Of a stretch of 64,000 nucleotides of DNA, positions 9,054 through 17,976 are shown piece by piece. A program made the translations under genes and the position numbers. The DNA is taken from assembly GCA_030615605.1 (NCBI GenBank), contig JAUWYY010000004.1, positions 1 to 64,000 of the forward strand. Reading direction: 5' to 3'. Positions within the stretch are counted from its first letter, which is position 1. The number at the start of each line of letters is the position of its first letter. The notes under the pieces were generated by a model. That model did no database searches. It was not told the origin of the DNA and saw nothing but the letters and a program-made list of their open reading frames with translations. The DNA comes from a bacterium (lineage in GTDB: Bacteria; Armatimonadota; Zipacnadia; Zipacnadales; Zipacnadaceae).

Positions 9054-10437
9054 ATGCCTCGTTACTTACCGTGCTCGAGGGCGATATTGATCTTTGGCCT
9101 GAGCGTTATCGGCATTGGAGGGATGAGCATGGCAGACGGCGAGAACAGCACCACGAACGCAGATCGCGAGATGATCTATAGCCAGATCCACGAAAGGGCA
9201 TTGTGTACGGCCGGGGTGCTGCACCAGAAGTGGATACCGGGACTGCCTTCAGTCGTGATCGAAGGCGAGCGTAATGCCGTGGACCCAGTCGTCGTTCGGT
9301 GCGACTCCGGGACGCTGGTCGTGGCGGCGGAGAGCCGCGGGAGCGATGGCAGCTTAATTGTTGTTTCCCACAGCACGGACGGCGGGGAGACCTGGGCCAG
9401 CCCTCGGGAGATTGCTCGTGCCGCCGGGGAGAACCGTATCAGTGCGGGAGCGGCAGGCGCCTTGGCCTCGGGTCGTCTGGTGATGGCTCTGCACGAGTGG
9501 AGCGAGAGGCCCGGAGAAGTGAAGTGGACCCGGGAGGGATCCCCCTGGCGCCCACCACTACTCGTGGAGTGGTTTCCGTCGTCTGAGCACTCTGCAGGTG
9601 CGGGTAAGCGATGATGACGGAAGAACCTGGACCCGCGCGACCGCTAACAGGGCTTTGAGCCCGACGGCGATATCCGCCCTGGGGAAGGTCTTCACCGCTG
9701 GTGGCGCTTCCTGATTTCCGGTTTACGGCCCCTACGGCCGGGAGGAGAGGGACGCGGCGCTCAGCGGAGTGGGGTTGATGAGAAGTGACGACGGCGGGGA
9801 CACCTGGCGATTCTCCCACTGGGTAGTCCGGGCAGATAGGGAGAAAGGGATCGGCTATGGGCCGGGCGACATCACGGTACTGCTCGATGGCCGGTGGCTG
9901 GGTCTGCTGTAGGGCAATTGTCGGGGTCCGGGAGACTACACCAGGCCCCGAGTCTGCCGCACGATCAGCTCGGACGGTGGACGTACCTGGAGCGCTGCGG
10001 CGCAGAAGCTGCTCAACGACGGCTGCTCCACGATATTGCTCGACGGTGATGAGATCATAGTCGGTGGGTGGAAGGACCGGGGCATCATGTTCACGGTCGG
10101 TACGAATGCGGGGGCGGACTGGCTGTGCCAGGACCAAGTTTGGACGGTCGTCTGGTACGTGTCCGGCGATCGCGGGGGCGTGCGCCTTCTGAAGCTCGAC
10201 GACGGCGTGCTGATGGTCTACTACTGGATGGATAAGGCCGACCCGTCCCAGACGGAGGTCCGTTCGCAGGTGCTCCGCAGGGCAACCGAGCAGGAGAGCA
10301 GCCGGAAGAGACGCAGCGCTCGGGCCGAGAACCGCAAGTGGAAGTGGGTGATGGCCGAGGCGTATCAGGTCCCGGACATCCCTGACCTGTTCATCAACGT
10401 CAACGCTCAGCGCCCCAACTATCGCAGCGATGTCTGA
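9054..10437 (+). pseudogene. Secreted sialidase/BNR-repeat protein with one frameshift and two nonsense codons
   Basis: The ATG at 9054 follows AGGAGG by eight bases and opens a signal peptide (hydrophobic residues 11-27, MSMA before the mature part). Asp-box motifs follow: STDGGETW, SDDDGRTW, SDDGGDTW, SSDGGRTW. The frame shifts near 9580. It then continues past TGA at about 9712 (context GGAS-stop-FPVYGPYG) and past TAG at about 9910 (context LGLL-stop-GNCRGPGDYTRP). Both stops sit where CGA and CAG would give natural residues. The rest (ILLDGDEIIVGGW, LLKLDDGVLMVYYW) reads to a stop at 10435-10437. The intact ancestor would have had roughly 460 residues. The gene is dead unless sequencing errors account for all three lesions. 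Confidence 0.7.
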
Positions 10438-11416
10438 GAATCGGATTGGGACGGCTACGATCCGAGCGCCGGTGGACGACCAGCCGTTTTTCGCAGGACT
10501 TGACCCGAACCGGAGGTTTGAGGCACAGTTGTGCAAGAACGTGCTGGCGCTTCACGAGCAGGGCTGCGACTATCCGAAGCGCATGATCGACGCTGCGCGG
10601 CGAAATCACCTGAAGGCGTGGATCTCGCTGCGGATGAATAACGGCCACAACCCGCATCTCCCCGACCACCCAGGCCACAGCACGATCTGGAAGTCTCATC
10701 CGGAATGGCGCCTGTCGCATGGCCTGGACTATGAGCAGCCGGAGGTGCGTGAGCACTATATGAAGCTCGTCCGGGAAGTCTGTACCCGCTACGATCTGGA
10801 CGGTCTGGAGCTGGACTACCTGCGCTTCTGGCTCTACTTCCGTGAGGGACGCCAGCACGAGGGCGGGAAGTTGATGACGGACTTTGTGAAGCAGGCACGG
10901 GCAGCGACCCAAGGGGCCTCAAAGCGATTGGGCCACCCCGTCAAGCTTGCCGTGCGCGTGCCGACAACCCCGTGGATCGCCCACATGCACGGATTGGATG
11001 CGGTCACTTGGGCGAAGGCCGGACTGGTTGATCTAATCGTGGCCTCCCCATTCTGGCCCTCAGTCGATAGTGACGTGCCGATCGAGACGTGGAAAGGGCT
11101 GCTGATCGGCACGAACGTACCTGTCGCCTTGAGCCTCGAAAGCGGGATTCATCCCGGAACGGTGAATCGGACTGTGACGCACGAGGAGATGCGCGGGATC
11201 CTGGCCAGCGCGTGGCATCGCGGGGCGGATGCAGTCTACTTCTTCAATCTGTTCACGGGTCCGTACCAGCGCTGGCCCCGTGAGGACCATGACCGGCTGC
11301 TGAGGGATGCCGGGTCCTATGCCGCGCTCGCCCGTGTGGAGGAGGGGCAACTGACAGTGTTACGCTGGCGGTTGGCAATGCCGCCTTGGCAAGTGCTACG
11401 AGATCTGGTATGGTAA
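10430..11416 (+). CDS. Glycosidase-like (beta/alpha)8-barrel protein, N-terminus probably lost
   Basis: The product (328 aa) belongs to the same glycosyl-hydrolase-like barrel family as the gene at 14822. Shared landmarks are HLKAWISLRMNNGHN (the other has MEAFWSLRMNDTHD), VCTRYDLDGLELDYLRF (other: VCERYDVDGIELDFLR), and a late AWHRGADAVYFFNLF (other: AWHAGADGIYTFNEF). The acidic residues in LELDYLRF are the likely active-site candidates. The related gene starts with about 80 residues of barrel (FYCTTANF region) missing here, so the true gene has probably lost its 5' end and been joined to the sialidase remnant, whose stop it overlaps (ATGTCTGA). The end (RLAMPPWQVLRDLVW) also looks displaced. 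Confidence 0.6.
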   Translation: MSENRIGTATIRAPVDDQPFFAGLDPNRRFEAQLCKNVLALHEQGCDYPKRMIDAARRNHLKAWISLRMNNGHNPHLPDHPGHSTIWKSHPEWRLSHGLDYEQPEVREHYMKLVREVCTRYDLDGLELDYLRFWLYFREGRQHEGGKLMTDFVKQARAATQGASKRLGHPVKLAVRVPTTPWIAHMHGLDAVTWAKAGLVDLIVASPFWPSVDSDVPIETWKGLLIGTNVPVALSLESGIHPGTVNRTVTHEEMRGILASAWHRGADAVYFFNLFTGPYQRWPREDHDRLLRDAGSYAALARVEEGQLTVLRWRLAMPPWQVLRDLVW

Positions 11417-11570
11417 CAGGTGATTGCAATTCGCCCTAGTGATAGAAGTTGCCAACCAGCGGGAATGAGCATCCATGATTCTCTCGCGCGAGAGTTAGTG
11501 GTACCGACAGGTTGGGGCGAGCCCACCAATCGCTCGGTGTACCTAAGATTAGCCGTCGCAGACAACGAGG

Positions 11571-12038
11571 GTGACGCAAGTGACCAAGCAGCGATTGACG
11601 GGATGGTCGGTAGTCCTGGTTATTCTGGCGGCGTTATACCTCTCGACGCTTTGCTGGGCAGCCAAGGAAGCTGTCCCGCCCTCGGCAGACCACGCAAACC
11701 CGGAGGCGATTACCCAGGTGTTAGCAGGCGACCGTGATACGGCCAATGCCGTGTGGTGGGGATTTGACCCGAACGATTCGACGGCAGCTATTCAGGCGGC
11801 TATTGATTCTGGCGCCGCAAAGGTGATCATCCCCAATGTGGGCAAGGACTGGATAACCGAGCCACTGTTTCTGAACAACGATGACCAGGAGATATTCTTC
11901 GAGCCGGGGGTGGTCAGGGACCTTTACACGGGCAAGAGGGTGGCCAGATTGACGTCGCAGCGGCGGGGATTCCGTGTCGAGTTGAGGCGGGACTTCACCG
12001 CGCGACTGTACCATCTGCAGGCCACAGAGGCCCGGTAG
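11571..12038 (+). pseudogene. Chimera: start of a secreted parallel beta-helix protein joined to an unrelated tail
   Basis: The first 112 codons encode a signal peptide (hydrophobic 11-30, ending CWA) and the entry of a pectate-lyase-like right-handed beta-helix: NPNDSTAAIQAAIDSGA-type motif, VIIPNVGKDWITEPLFL, then DQEIFFEPGVV. In such proteins the next residues build repeated coils. Instead the frame switches at about 11910 to VRDLYTGKRVARL and FTARLYHLQ, a pattern of the C-terminal beta-sandwich of alpha-galactosidase-like enzymes, and stops at 12038. The two halves belong to different families, so this is a deletion fusion. From 11417 to 11570 I see no gene. Confidence 0.5.
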
Positions 12039-12121
12039 CACGACGTGACCTCGACGGCTTACAACAGACTCCCAAATCTAAATGGGAATCCCGATCCAGA
12101 GCCCAGGAGGAGAGCCAAGGA

Positions 12122-14740
12122 ATGCTAAGGTATCAACTGATTACCTGTGTCTGCGTTGTTCTCATCACCGTTATGGCGTTGGGTATCGGATACACCCAGG
12201 CTGGTGACCCGCCAGCAGCGCCACAGTGGAGAAAGACCGAGCTTGAGAAGGGATATGTGGTCTTCGAGCACACCACGCTGGAGAATATTGCGCCCACCCA
12301 CGTACCAGCGCCAGAGGCGATTGTGGAGACGGTCTCATGCGCGTTGGCGCGCGGGGAGTACGAGCCGATTCAGATTGGTGTCCACGCGCTGGCCGATGGC
12401 TTGACGAACATCCGGGTCACGGTGGTATCTGACCTCGAGGTGACGGTCTATCACCGCATCGATCCAGGCATCAAGCAGCAACTGGCCTCAGATCCCGACG
12501 GGGTGCCACGGTGGATGGCAAGCGAGGTGTATCTGCAACGAGGGGAGGTGGTTGGCGGTCTTCCCGAAGGCCACTCGGTCAATTTTTGGTTGCTGTTCCA
12601 CGCTGATCCTGAAACATCTCCCGGCGTGCATCAGGGCACGATCCGCATTGAGCCCGAGGGTCGGGCGGCAACGGAGCTGGACCTGGCGGTGCGCGTCAGG
12701 CCTTTTCAACTGGCCGCGCCGCGCGCAGCATTTGGCATGTACTTTCGTGAGGATATGTTACCCAAGCGATTTGGGTCCTTTGCGCTGGACGATCAGCTTG
12801 CGCTGGCGCTTTTCCGGGATATGGCGGCGCACGGCCAGAACTCGGTCTCGTTCTTTATGGCGGGAGACTACACCCAGTTGCCGCCACGAAACAGCCGGAT
12901 GGTGGAGAAGTCCCTCGCACTGGCCCGCGAGGCGGGGCTTATTCACCCGGAAATCCCTTGTATGGCCCTGCAAGCCAACATCTGCGACCTTGCCCGAACG
13001 CAGATGGAAACGGCGAAGGCGGCGGTGGCGTGGCTGGAGACGGAGCGGCGCAAGCGCGGGTGGCCGGAAATCATATTGTACGGCTGGGATGAACCGCCTT
13101 ATCCAGCGCCGGGCCTGAGGGAAACGTACGCTCCCCTGCGCACGTTGCCCATTCGCCTGACGACGGCCATGAATGCTACCAGCGCCTACGCGTATGGTGA
13201 CTTGCACGATGTGTGGATCGTTATCGGCGGTGAGATCACACCCGAGATGCAGGCAGAGGCCAGACGGCGCGGTGCCGAGGTCTGGACCTATTCGTATCGC
13301 ATATTGAGGGAGGGCTTCAGCCCGCTTCGTCAGCGATACTACGCGGGGCTGTACACCTGGGCACACAGGCTCGGCGGCAATTTCGTCTGGGCATACTCTC
13401 ACGGGCATCACAGTCACGCCTGGTGGGAACCAGACCGCAACGAGCCGATGCCCGTTACGGGTTGGGAGGCCCGCCGCGAAGGCGTTGACGACTACCGCTA
13501 TCTTCAGATGGTCGAGGATCTTGTGACGGCGAAGACACCGGACCCGGCAGTCATCGAGGCGGGGGCATGGCTGGCGGCGCTGAGGGCACGGCTGACGGCC
13601 ATCGATCCGCACAAGGTGGAGGCAGGCAAGCCCCTGGACATCGAGGAATGTGACGCGATTCGAGCCACGGCGGCCGATTACATTCAGAAGCTCGGCCCGG
13701 TGGCGGATCGGGAGAAGCCGCAGCCGGTCACGCATCTGAAAGACGAGGCCGCCACCTTCCGTGGCAAGTCGGTGAAGCAGTGTGTCGCGGGGCTGGATGG
13801 TGCCGATGTTTCGCAGCGCCGGGCGGCGGCGTGGGCGTTGTTTGAACTGGGTCCCCAGGCCGCTGAAGCCACACCGTCCCTTGTCGCGCTGCTGGATGAT
13901 CCGGAAGTTCGCATTCCTGTCCTGCGCGTACTTGAGGCGATCGGCCCCGCTGCGTATCCGGCGGCGCCGAAAGCAGCCTCGCTTCTGTCACATCCTGACG
14001 ATTTCGTGCGTCTGAGCGCGACTTTCGCCCTGGCTGGCATCGCCCGCCCACGAACCTGGGATGACGATGTGAAGGGATATGCACCCGAGGACGTGTCGCC
14101 GTATGCTCATACGGTCGTCTCACCGTTGCGGCAAGCGCTACGTGATTTGAATGGGCAGATCCTGATGGCCGCTGCGTTCGGGCTGTTCCGTTGCGGCGCG
14201 GCCGCTGCGCAGGTACTGCTCGACGCGATGAAGCTGGTCGAAAGCAAAGACGGCTACGAGCGCGAGGCCGGGTTGCGGGTCCTGTCTGGGATGGGTCCCG
14301 CAGCCGCCGATGCCGTCCCCCTTCTAATCGAGGCTTACGCGGCCGCCGAAGGTGAAGACTCTCTCGTCGCTCGGACGCTGGCAGCCATCGGCCCGGCTGC
14401 CTCCGACGCCGTTGCAGTTCTGGAGCAGTACCGCACGCCGGAAAACCGATTCCTGGCTGACACCTGCTACGCCCTGTTCTGCATTCGCGGCGAGGAGTCG
14501 GAACTCAAAACAATGGCCGGGCTACTGGGCGACAAGGGCCGTCCGAGGGGCTACTCGGAGTGGCGGGACGCCGCCAGGTTCCTCAACGCCCTGGGCGCCG
14601 AAGCTGCGCTGGTCGCCCCCCTGGTGCGGGACCGATTACCCCTTCTGGACTCTGAACCTTCGCTAAGGCGCGAACTCGAGTTGACATTCTTCAGAAGAGT
14701 TGAAGAAGGTGGCAGACCCCTCAGATTGCTGCCACGCTGA
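12122..14740 (+). CDS. Secreted DUF4091-like glycosidase-type protein with HEAT repeats
   Basis: The start at 12122 follows AGGAGGAGAG. The product (872 aa) has a signal peptide (hydrophobic 9-27), then an N-terminal beta-domain (about 30-210; ALARGEYEPIQIGVHAL is the phrase typical of DUF4091 proteins). A barrel-like middle part follows (about 215-490) with LYGWDEPP, NFVWAYSHGHH and a terminal WEARREGVDDYRYL, characteristic of DUF4091. Residues about 575-860 form HEAT-like repeats: RRAAAWALFELGPQAAEA, RIPVLRVLEAIGPAAYPA, REAGLRVLSGMGPAAADA and ARTLAAIGPAASDA. The protein is presumably exported and acts on or binds polysaccharide; the substrate is unknown. It is the only large intact gene in the first 16 kb. 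Confidence 0.75.
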   Translation: MLRYQLITCVCVVLITVMALGIGYTQAGDPPAAPQWRKTELEKGYVVFEHTTLENIAPTHVPAPEAIVETVSCALARGEYEPIQIGVHALADGLTNIRVTVVSDLEVTVYHRIDPGIKQQLASDPDGVPRWMASEVYLQRGEVVGGLPEGHSVNFWLLFHADPETSPGVHQGTIRIEPEGRAATELDLAVRVRPFQLAAPRAAFGMYFREDMLPKRFGSFALDDQLALALFRDMAAHGQNSVSFFMAGDYTQLPPRNSRMVEKSLALAREAGLIHPEIPCMALQANICDLARTQMETAKAAVAWLETERRKRGWPEIILYGWDEPPYPAPGLRETYAPLRTLPIRLTTAMNATSAYAYGDLHDVWIVIGGEITPEMQAEARRRGAEVWTYSYRILREGFSPLRQRYYAGLYTWAHRLGGNFVWAYSHGHHSHAWWEPDRNEPMPVTGWEARREGVDDYRYLQMVEDLVTAKTPDPAVIEAGAWLAALRARLTAIDPHKVEAGKPLDIEECDAIRATAADYIQKLGPVADREKPQPVTHLKDEAATFRGKSVKQCVAGLDGADVSQRRAAAWALFELGPQAAEATPSLVALLDDPEVRIPVLRVLEAIGPAAYPAAPKAASLLSHPDDFVRLSATFALAGIARPRTWDDDVKGYAPEDVSPYAHTVVSPLRQALRDLNGQILMAAAFGLFRCGAAAAQVLLDAMKLVESKDGYEREAGLRVLSGMGPAAADAVPLLIEAYAAAEGEDSLVARTLAAIGPAASDAVAVLEQYRTPENRFLADTCYALFCIRGEESELKTMAGLLGDKGRPRGYSEWRDAARFLNALGAEAALVAPLVRDRLPLLDSEPSLRRELELTFFRRVEEGGRPLRLLPR

Positions 14741-14821
14741 AGAAGCACTCGCCGGTGGGGATACTCGTGTGGAATAAGCGCGGATACAAGTAGCAGATAC
14801 GATAGAGAGGAGAATCACAGT

Positions 14822-16089
14822 ATGGCCGCTTGGCGCCGACGGCGCATCATCATGAACAACGACGGGGACGACGTGTTCAGCGCACCCCAGGCCACGCCAG
14901 AATCCTTCTGGGCACAGCGCTGCTCGGGGCTGGAAGGGTCGCACGTGGACGCCGTCTTCTACTGCACCACCGCCAATTTTGCCCTACACACGCACGACTC
15001 GCGATGCGCGGAGATCTACGATGTCTCCGACGAGATACTTTTCTCGAGTAGCCGCGCTCTTGACTTCATCTCCCAGGGCCGAGATAACCTCCAACTCGTC
15101 GTGGATTTCTGCCACGCCAACGAGATGGAGGCGTTCTGGTCACTGCGGATGAATGACACGCACGACAACTGGTATCCCGCTCTACAGTCGGAATTCAAGC
15201 GACGTCACCCCGAGTTCCTGCTCTTTCAGCCGGCGGACGTCGGTCGCCCGCGCCAGGGCCTGGTCGAGTCGCATATGAATGCCACGGCTGTGGACTACGG
15301 GCATCAAGATGTTCGGGACCTGCAGTTCGAGATCATCCGGGATGTGTGCGAGCGCTACGACGTGGACGGGATAGAGCTGGACTTCCTTCGGCAGCCAATC
15401 TTCTTCCGGCCTACTCTGGACGGTCTCCCGGTCGAGCCGGAGCACGTCGGGGAGATAGTCGCCCTGGCTCACGCCCGCGGCAAACCGGTGTACGCCTGCC
15501 TCTCCGTGGGGGAGATACGGAATGGTGGATCGGGGCTGCCGTGAACGCGTGGCACGCGGGCGCAGACGGCATCTACACCTTCAACGAGTTTAACCCTCAC
15601 CTGTCGATCTGGCACATACTGGGGGACCCGCAGAAGATGGCAGCAATGGACAAGGTATACGCGGCCGACTGGGGCAATTGCCGGACCTGGGAGCATGTGG
15701 TTCCGCAGGAGCATCGCCTGCCCGTCTGTCTGCCCGACGGCGAAGAACGTCGCGTTCGCCTCCCGGTTGGGGACGACGTGGCCGCCGCCGATGCGCGCGG
15801 CGATACCCCTCGCCTGCTGATGACCATCAAGGTGGAGCACCTGACGTGGCGTGACCGGGTGGAGTTCAGACTGAATGGCACGCTGCTCGACACGGAGGTC
15901 TTCTACGCGACCGAGGGGGTCTCGCCGGCGGCTTGCGGGACCTTCATGTTCCGGGCAAGGCCCCAACCCGTCTGCGTGCAACGGGGAGACAACACCTTCC
16001 AGGCCGTCGTGCGAAGGCACTATCCGCCGCCCGTGGAAAGCCCCGCTCTTTCGGAACTCGAACTCCGCGTGCGGCACGGCAGGCAGTAG
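14822..16089 (+). pseudogene. Glycosidase-like barrel protein with internal deletion and frameshift
   Basis: The ATG at 14822 follows AGAGAGGAGAATC; translation may also begin at 14852 (MNNDGDD). The first frame (to about 15500) gives FYCTTANF, MEAFWSLRMNDTHD and YDVDGIELDFLR, parallel to the gene at 10430. At KPVYACLSV the frame breaks and a second frame resumes with EWWIGAAVNAWHAGADGIYTFNEFN and runs to 16089 through a beta-sandwich-like tail (FRLNGTLLDTEVF). Aligned by eye with its neighbour, about 80 residues of the barrel between the fifth and eighth strands are missing at the break near 15505. No signal peptide is visible. The enzyme should be inactive. Confidence 0.65.
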
Positions 16090-16149
16090 GCTGCAGAGCT
16101 TACGGTGAGCCTCACCTGTCCACTGCTGGGCAGCCTGTCGACGGCCCGG

Positions 16150-16283
16150 AGCATGGCGTGGTGCCTGCCAAGTGTTGTGCCGCCGGTAACGAGGATTCTA
16201 CGCCAGATCGGAGGCTTGCTGCCCTTGAGCGTCACTTTGATTTGGTAGACGACTTCTGAGGCTGGCCCTTTTGATGTTGCCAT
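16150..16283 (-). pseudogene. pRiA4b ORF-3-like protein, N-terminal fragment
   Basis: A minus-strand frame starting at 16283 gives VYQIKVTLKGSKPPIWRRILV and TTLGRHH, the opening of the plasmid pRiA4b ORF-3 family found with mobile elements and sometimes fused to other domains. After about 45 residues the similarity is lost and the frame degenerates into low-complexity sequence opposite the end of the glycosidase remnant. The family is normally 170 aa or longer, so this is a broken piece. From 16284 to 16581 I see nothing reliable apart from the ribosome-binding site of rubrerythrin. Confidence 0.55.
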
Positions 16284-16581
16284 ACGGATGTGACCGCAGA
16301 GATTACCCGTACTCGGCCAGTAGTGTCTCTGCAGCCCGGCCGGCGAGGTGGCGGAACGCTCGGTTCAGGGTTGCAAACCTATCTGCGACCTTCAGATCCC
16401 TAATCGTGGCAAGTAAACCGCCCCTATCCGGAGGGATTCAAGTGATCAGCAAGGAATCTTATGGTGAGCCATGACGCGTGCAGGGCAGGTCGCTTTGCTG
16501 TCTGAGCGGGAAGTGCCCGACTTGAGGGTAGCAGTTTCGCCCGCGTTGCACAGCACGCTATTTCGCAAAGGAGGATGATTA

Positions 16582-17160
16582 GTGGTGAACAGCATCAAGG
16601 GAACACGGACGGAAAAGAACCTGTTGGCAGCATTTGCCGGCGAGTCACAAGCGCGTAATCGGTATACCTATTTCGCCAGCGTGGCGCGCAAAGAGGGGTA
16701 CGAGCAGATTGCCGCCATCTTCGGGGAAGCCGCCGACAACGAAAAGGAGCACGCGGAGGCGTTCTTCGGCTATCTGGAAGGTGGGGAGGTGGAGATTACA
16801 GCCGGATATCCGGCGGGGGTAATCGGCGACACACTGGCCAATCTGAAGGCCGCGGCTGCTGGCGAGAAGCTGGAATGGAGTACGCTGTATCCGGATTTCG
16901 AAGAAGTCGCCCGCGATGAGGGCTTCCCCGACATCGCGGCCTCCTTCCACGAGATCGCTGAGGTCGAAGAATACCACGAGCGACGCTACAACATCCTGGC
17001 CAAGCGGGTGGCAGACGGTGAAGTCTTCAAGCGCGCTGAGCCGATCAAGTGGAAGTGTCGCAACTGCGGGTACGTCCACGAGGGCACGGAAGCGCCTGCG
17101 GTCTGCCCGGCTTGCCAGCATCCCCAGGCCTACTACGAGCCCTGGGCCGAAAACTACTGA
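16582..17160 (+). CDS. rbr: Rubrerythrin
   Basis: A 192-aa diiron peroxidase of anaerobes. An N-terminal four-helix ferritin-like domain (about 1-145) carries the ligands in AFAGESQARNRY, ADNEKEHAEAF and ARDEGFPDIAASFHEIAEVEEYHE. The C-terminal rubredoxin-like domain has CRNCGYVHEG and CPACQHP. It reduces hydrogen peroxide with electrons from rubredoxin, and a rubredoxin gene lies at 25257-25421. The start is GTG at 16582, directly followed by a second GTG and preceded by AAAGGAGG with a nine-base spacing. It opens the intact stress-defence region and is about 300 bases from the Rrf2 regulator. Length and motifs are normal. Confidence 0.95.
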   Translation: MVNSIKGTRTEKNLLAAFAGESQARNRYTYFASVARKEGYEQIAAIFGEAADNEKEHAEAFFGYLEGGEVEITAGYPAGVIGDTLANLKAAAAGEKLEWSTLYPDFEEVARDEGFPDIAASFHEIAEVEEYHERRYNILAKRVADGEVFKRAEPIKWKCRNCGYVHEGTEAPAVCPACQHPQAYYEPWAENY

Positions 17161-17461
17161 GTCGCAGCCGAGGTAAGCAAGCTAACGGTTGGCGACCGGT
17201 TGTGCATTGTACGCAGCGGGTGTGCTACCTGGTGGCATGCTGGCCGTTGGACCGGAGAAGAGCGATGTCGGGCCCCAGGATTGCGGCCTCTGCTGAGCTA
17301 TTTTCCCGTGTTACCGTCAACATGGCCAACGCATTGTTGGGAGGCGTCCTCAACTGAGTTCGAAATGAGTCCAGGATGGCGAGATGGCAGAGTCTTAAGC
17401 TGTCCCTTGGAGGGTTGGGGGGTGCGCGTAGGCCTGGGGAAGAAGAATATTGTCTGGGGTC
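17161..17461. other. Intergenic region between rubrerythrin and the Rrf2 operon
   Basis: About 300 bases with no credible gene: short plus-strand frames here have no family resemblance and no ribosome-binding site. The region must contain the end of the rubrerythrin transcript, but I see no strong hairpin followed by T residues. Confidence 0.5.
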
Positions 17462-17490
17462 TTGACAAGAGAAGAACAATGTGGTATAGT
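17462..17490 (+). promoter_or_regulatory. Consensus sigma70 promoter of the Rrf2/ferredoxin operon
   Basis: TTGACA (17462-17467), a 17-base spacer, and TATAGT (17485-17490) make a near-perfect housekeeping promoter. It lies 28 bases before the ATG at 17518. The -10 box is covered by the inverted repeat 17481-17506, so a regulator bound there would block RNA polymerase. Confidence 0.75.
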
Positions 17491-17506
17491 AGTACCATAA
17501 TACCAC
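17481..17506. promoter_or_regulatory. Palindromic operator over the -10 box, probable Rrf2 site
   Basis: GTGGTAT (17481-17487) and ATACCAC (17500-17506) are perfect inverted arms with a 12-base centre that itself contains AGTACC. Rrf2-family dimers bind palindromes of about this size, and the regulator gene begins 12 bases downstream, so autorepression is the natural reading. The site is inferred from symmetry and position only. Confidence 0.6.
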
Positions 17507-17517
17507 TAAGCATCGTG

Positions 17518-17976
17518 ATGAATATGGGGAACCTGCTCAAAATCTCTGAAGCTGCCTCGCTGGCACTGCACACTATGGTCTATCTAGCTGCTAACGACGG
17601 GCGGCTGGCTACAACCCACGAGATCGCCGATCTCCTGCGAGTCTCCGAGTCTCATCTGGCCAAAGTATTGCAGCGTTTAGCGAAAGTCGGACTGGTGGAC
17701 TCCACGCGCGGCCCGAAGGGAGGCTTTTGTCTCGCCAGGTCGGGCGATGACATCAGCCTGCTCGAGGTTTACGAGGCGATTGAGGGGCCGCTGGCGGACA
17801 CTGTCTGTCTGCTGGGCGAGCCGGTCTGTCGGGGGGAAGAGTGCATCCTGGGTGGCTTGCTGGGGACGGTCAACCGTCAGGCACGAGAATACCTGGCAGG
17901 CACGACTCTTGCCGACTTGACCGATGTCTACGGAAGGACACAAGATGAAAAGGCTCAGAACGATAATCAAGATTGA
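17518..17976 (+). CDS. Rrf2-family Fe-S transcriptional regulator
   Basis: A 152-aa regulator. The N-terminal winged helix has HTMVYLAANDG, THEIADLLRVSESHLAKVLQRLAKVGLVDSTRG (recognition helix and wing) and PKGGFCLAR. The C-terminal part carries three cysteines in CLLGEPVCRGEEC, the spacing used by IscR, NsrR and RsrR relatives to hold an iron-sulfur cluster that senses NO, oxygen or Fe-S status. ATGs at 17518 and 17524 are both possible. The gene overlaps the next (17945), so they form an operon with hcp further down. The operator over its own promoter suggests autorepression, and control of hcp fits the NsrR-like role, but the exact signal is not deducible. Confidence 0.85.
   Translation: MNMGNLLKISEAASLALHTMVYLAANDGRLATTHEIADLLRVSESHLAKVLQRLAKVGLVDSTRGPKGGFCLARSGDDISLLEVYEAIEGPLADTVCLLGEPVCRGEECILGGLLGTVNRQAREYLAGTTLADLTDVYGRTQDEKAQNDNQD

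Noticed and set aside
16303-16440. Minus-strand frame of about 45 codons ending RAAETLLAEYG.
   Set aside because: It looks protein-like but has no start, no family likeness and lies in decayed sequence, so it cannot be supported as a gene.
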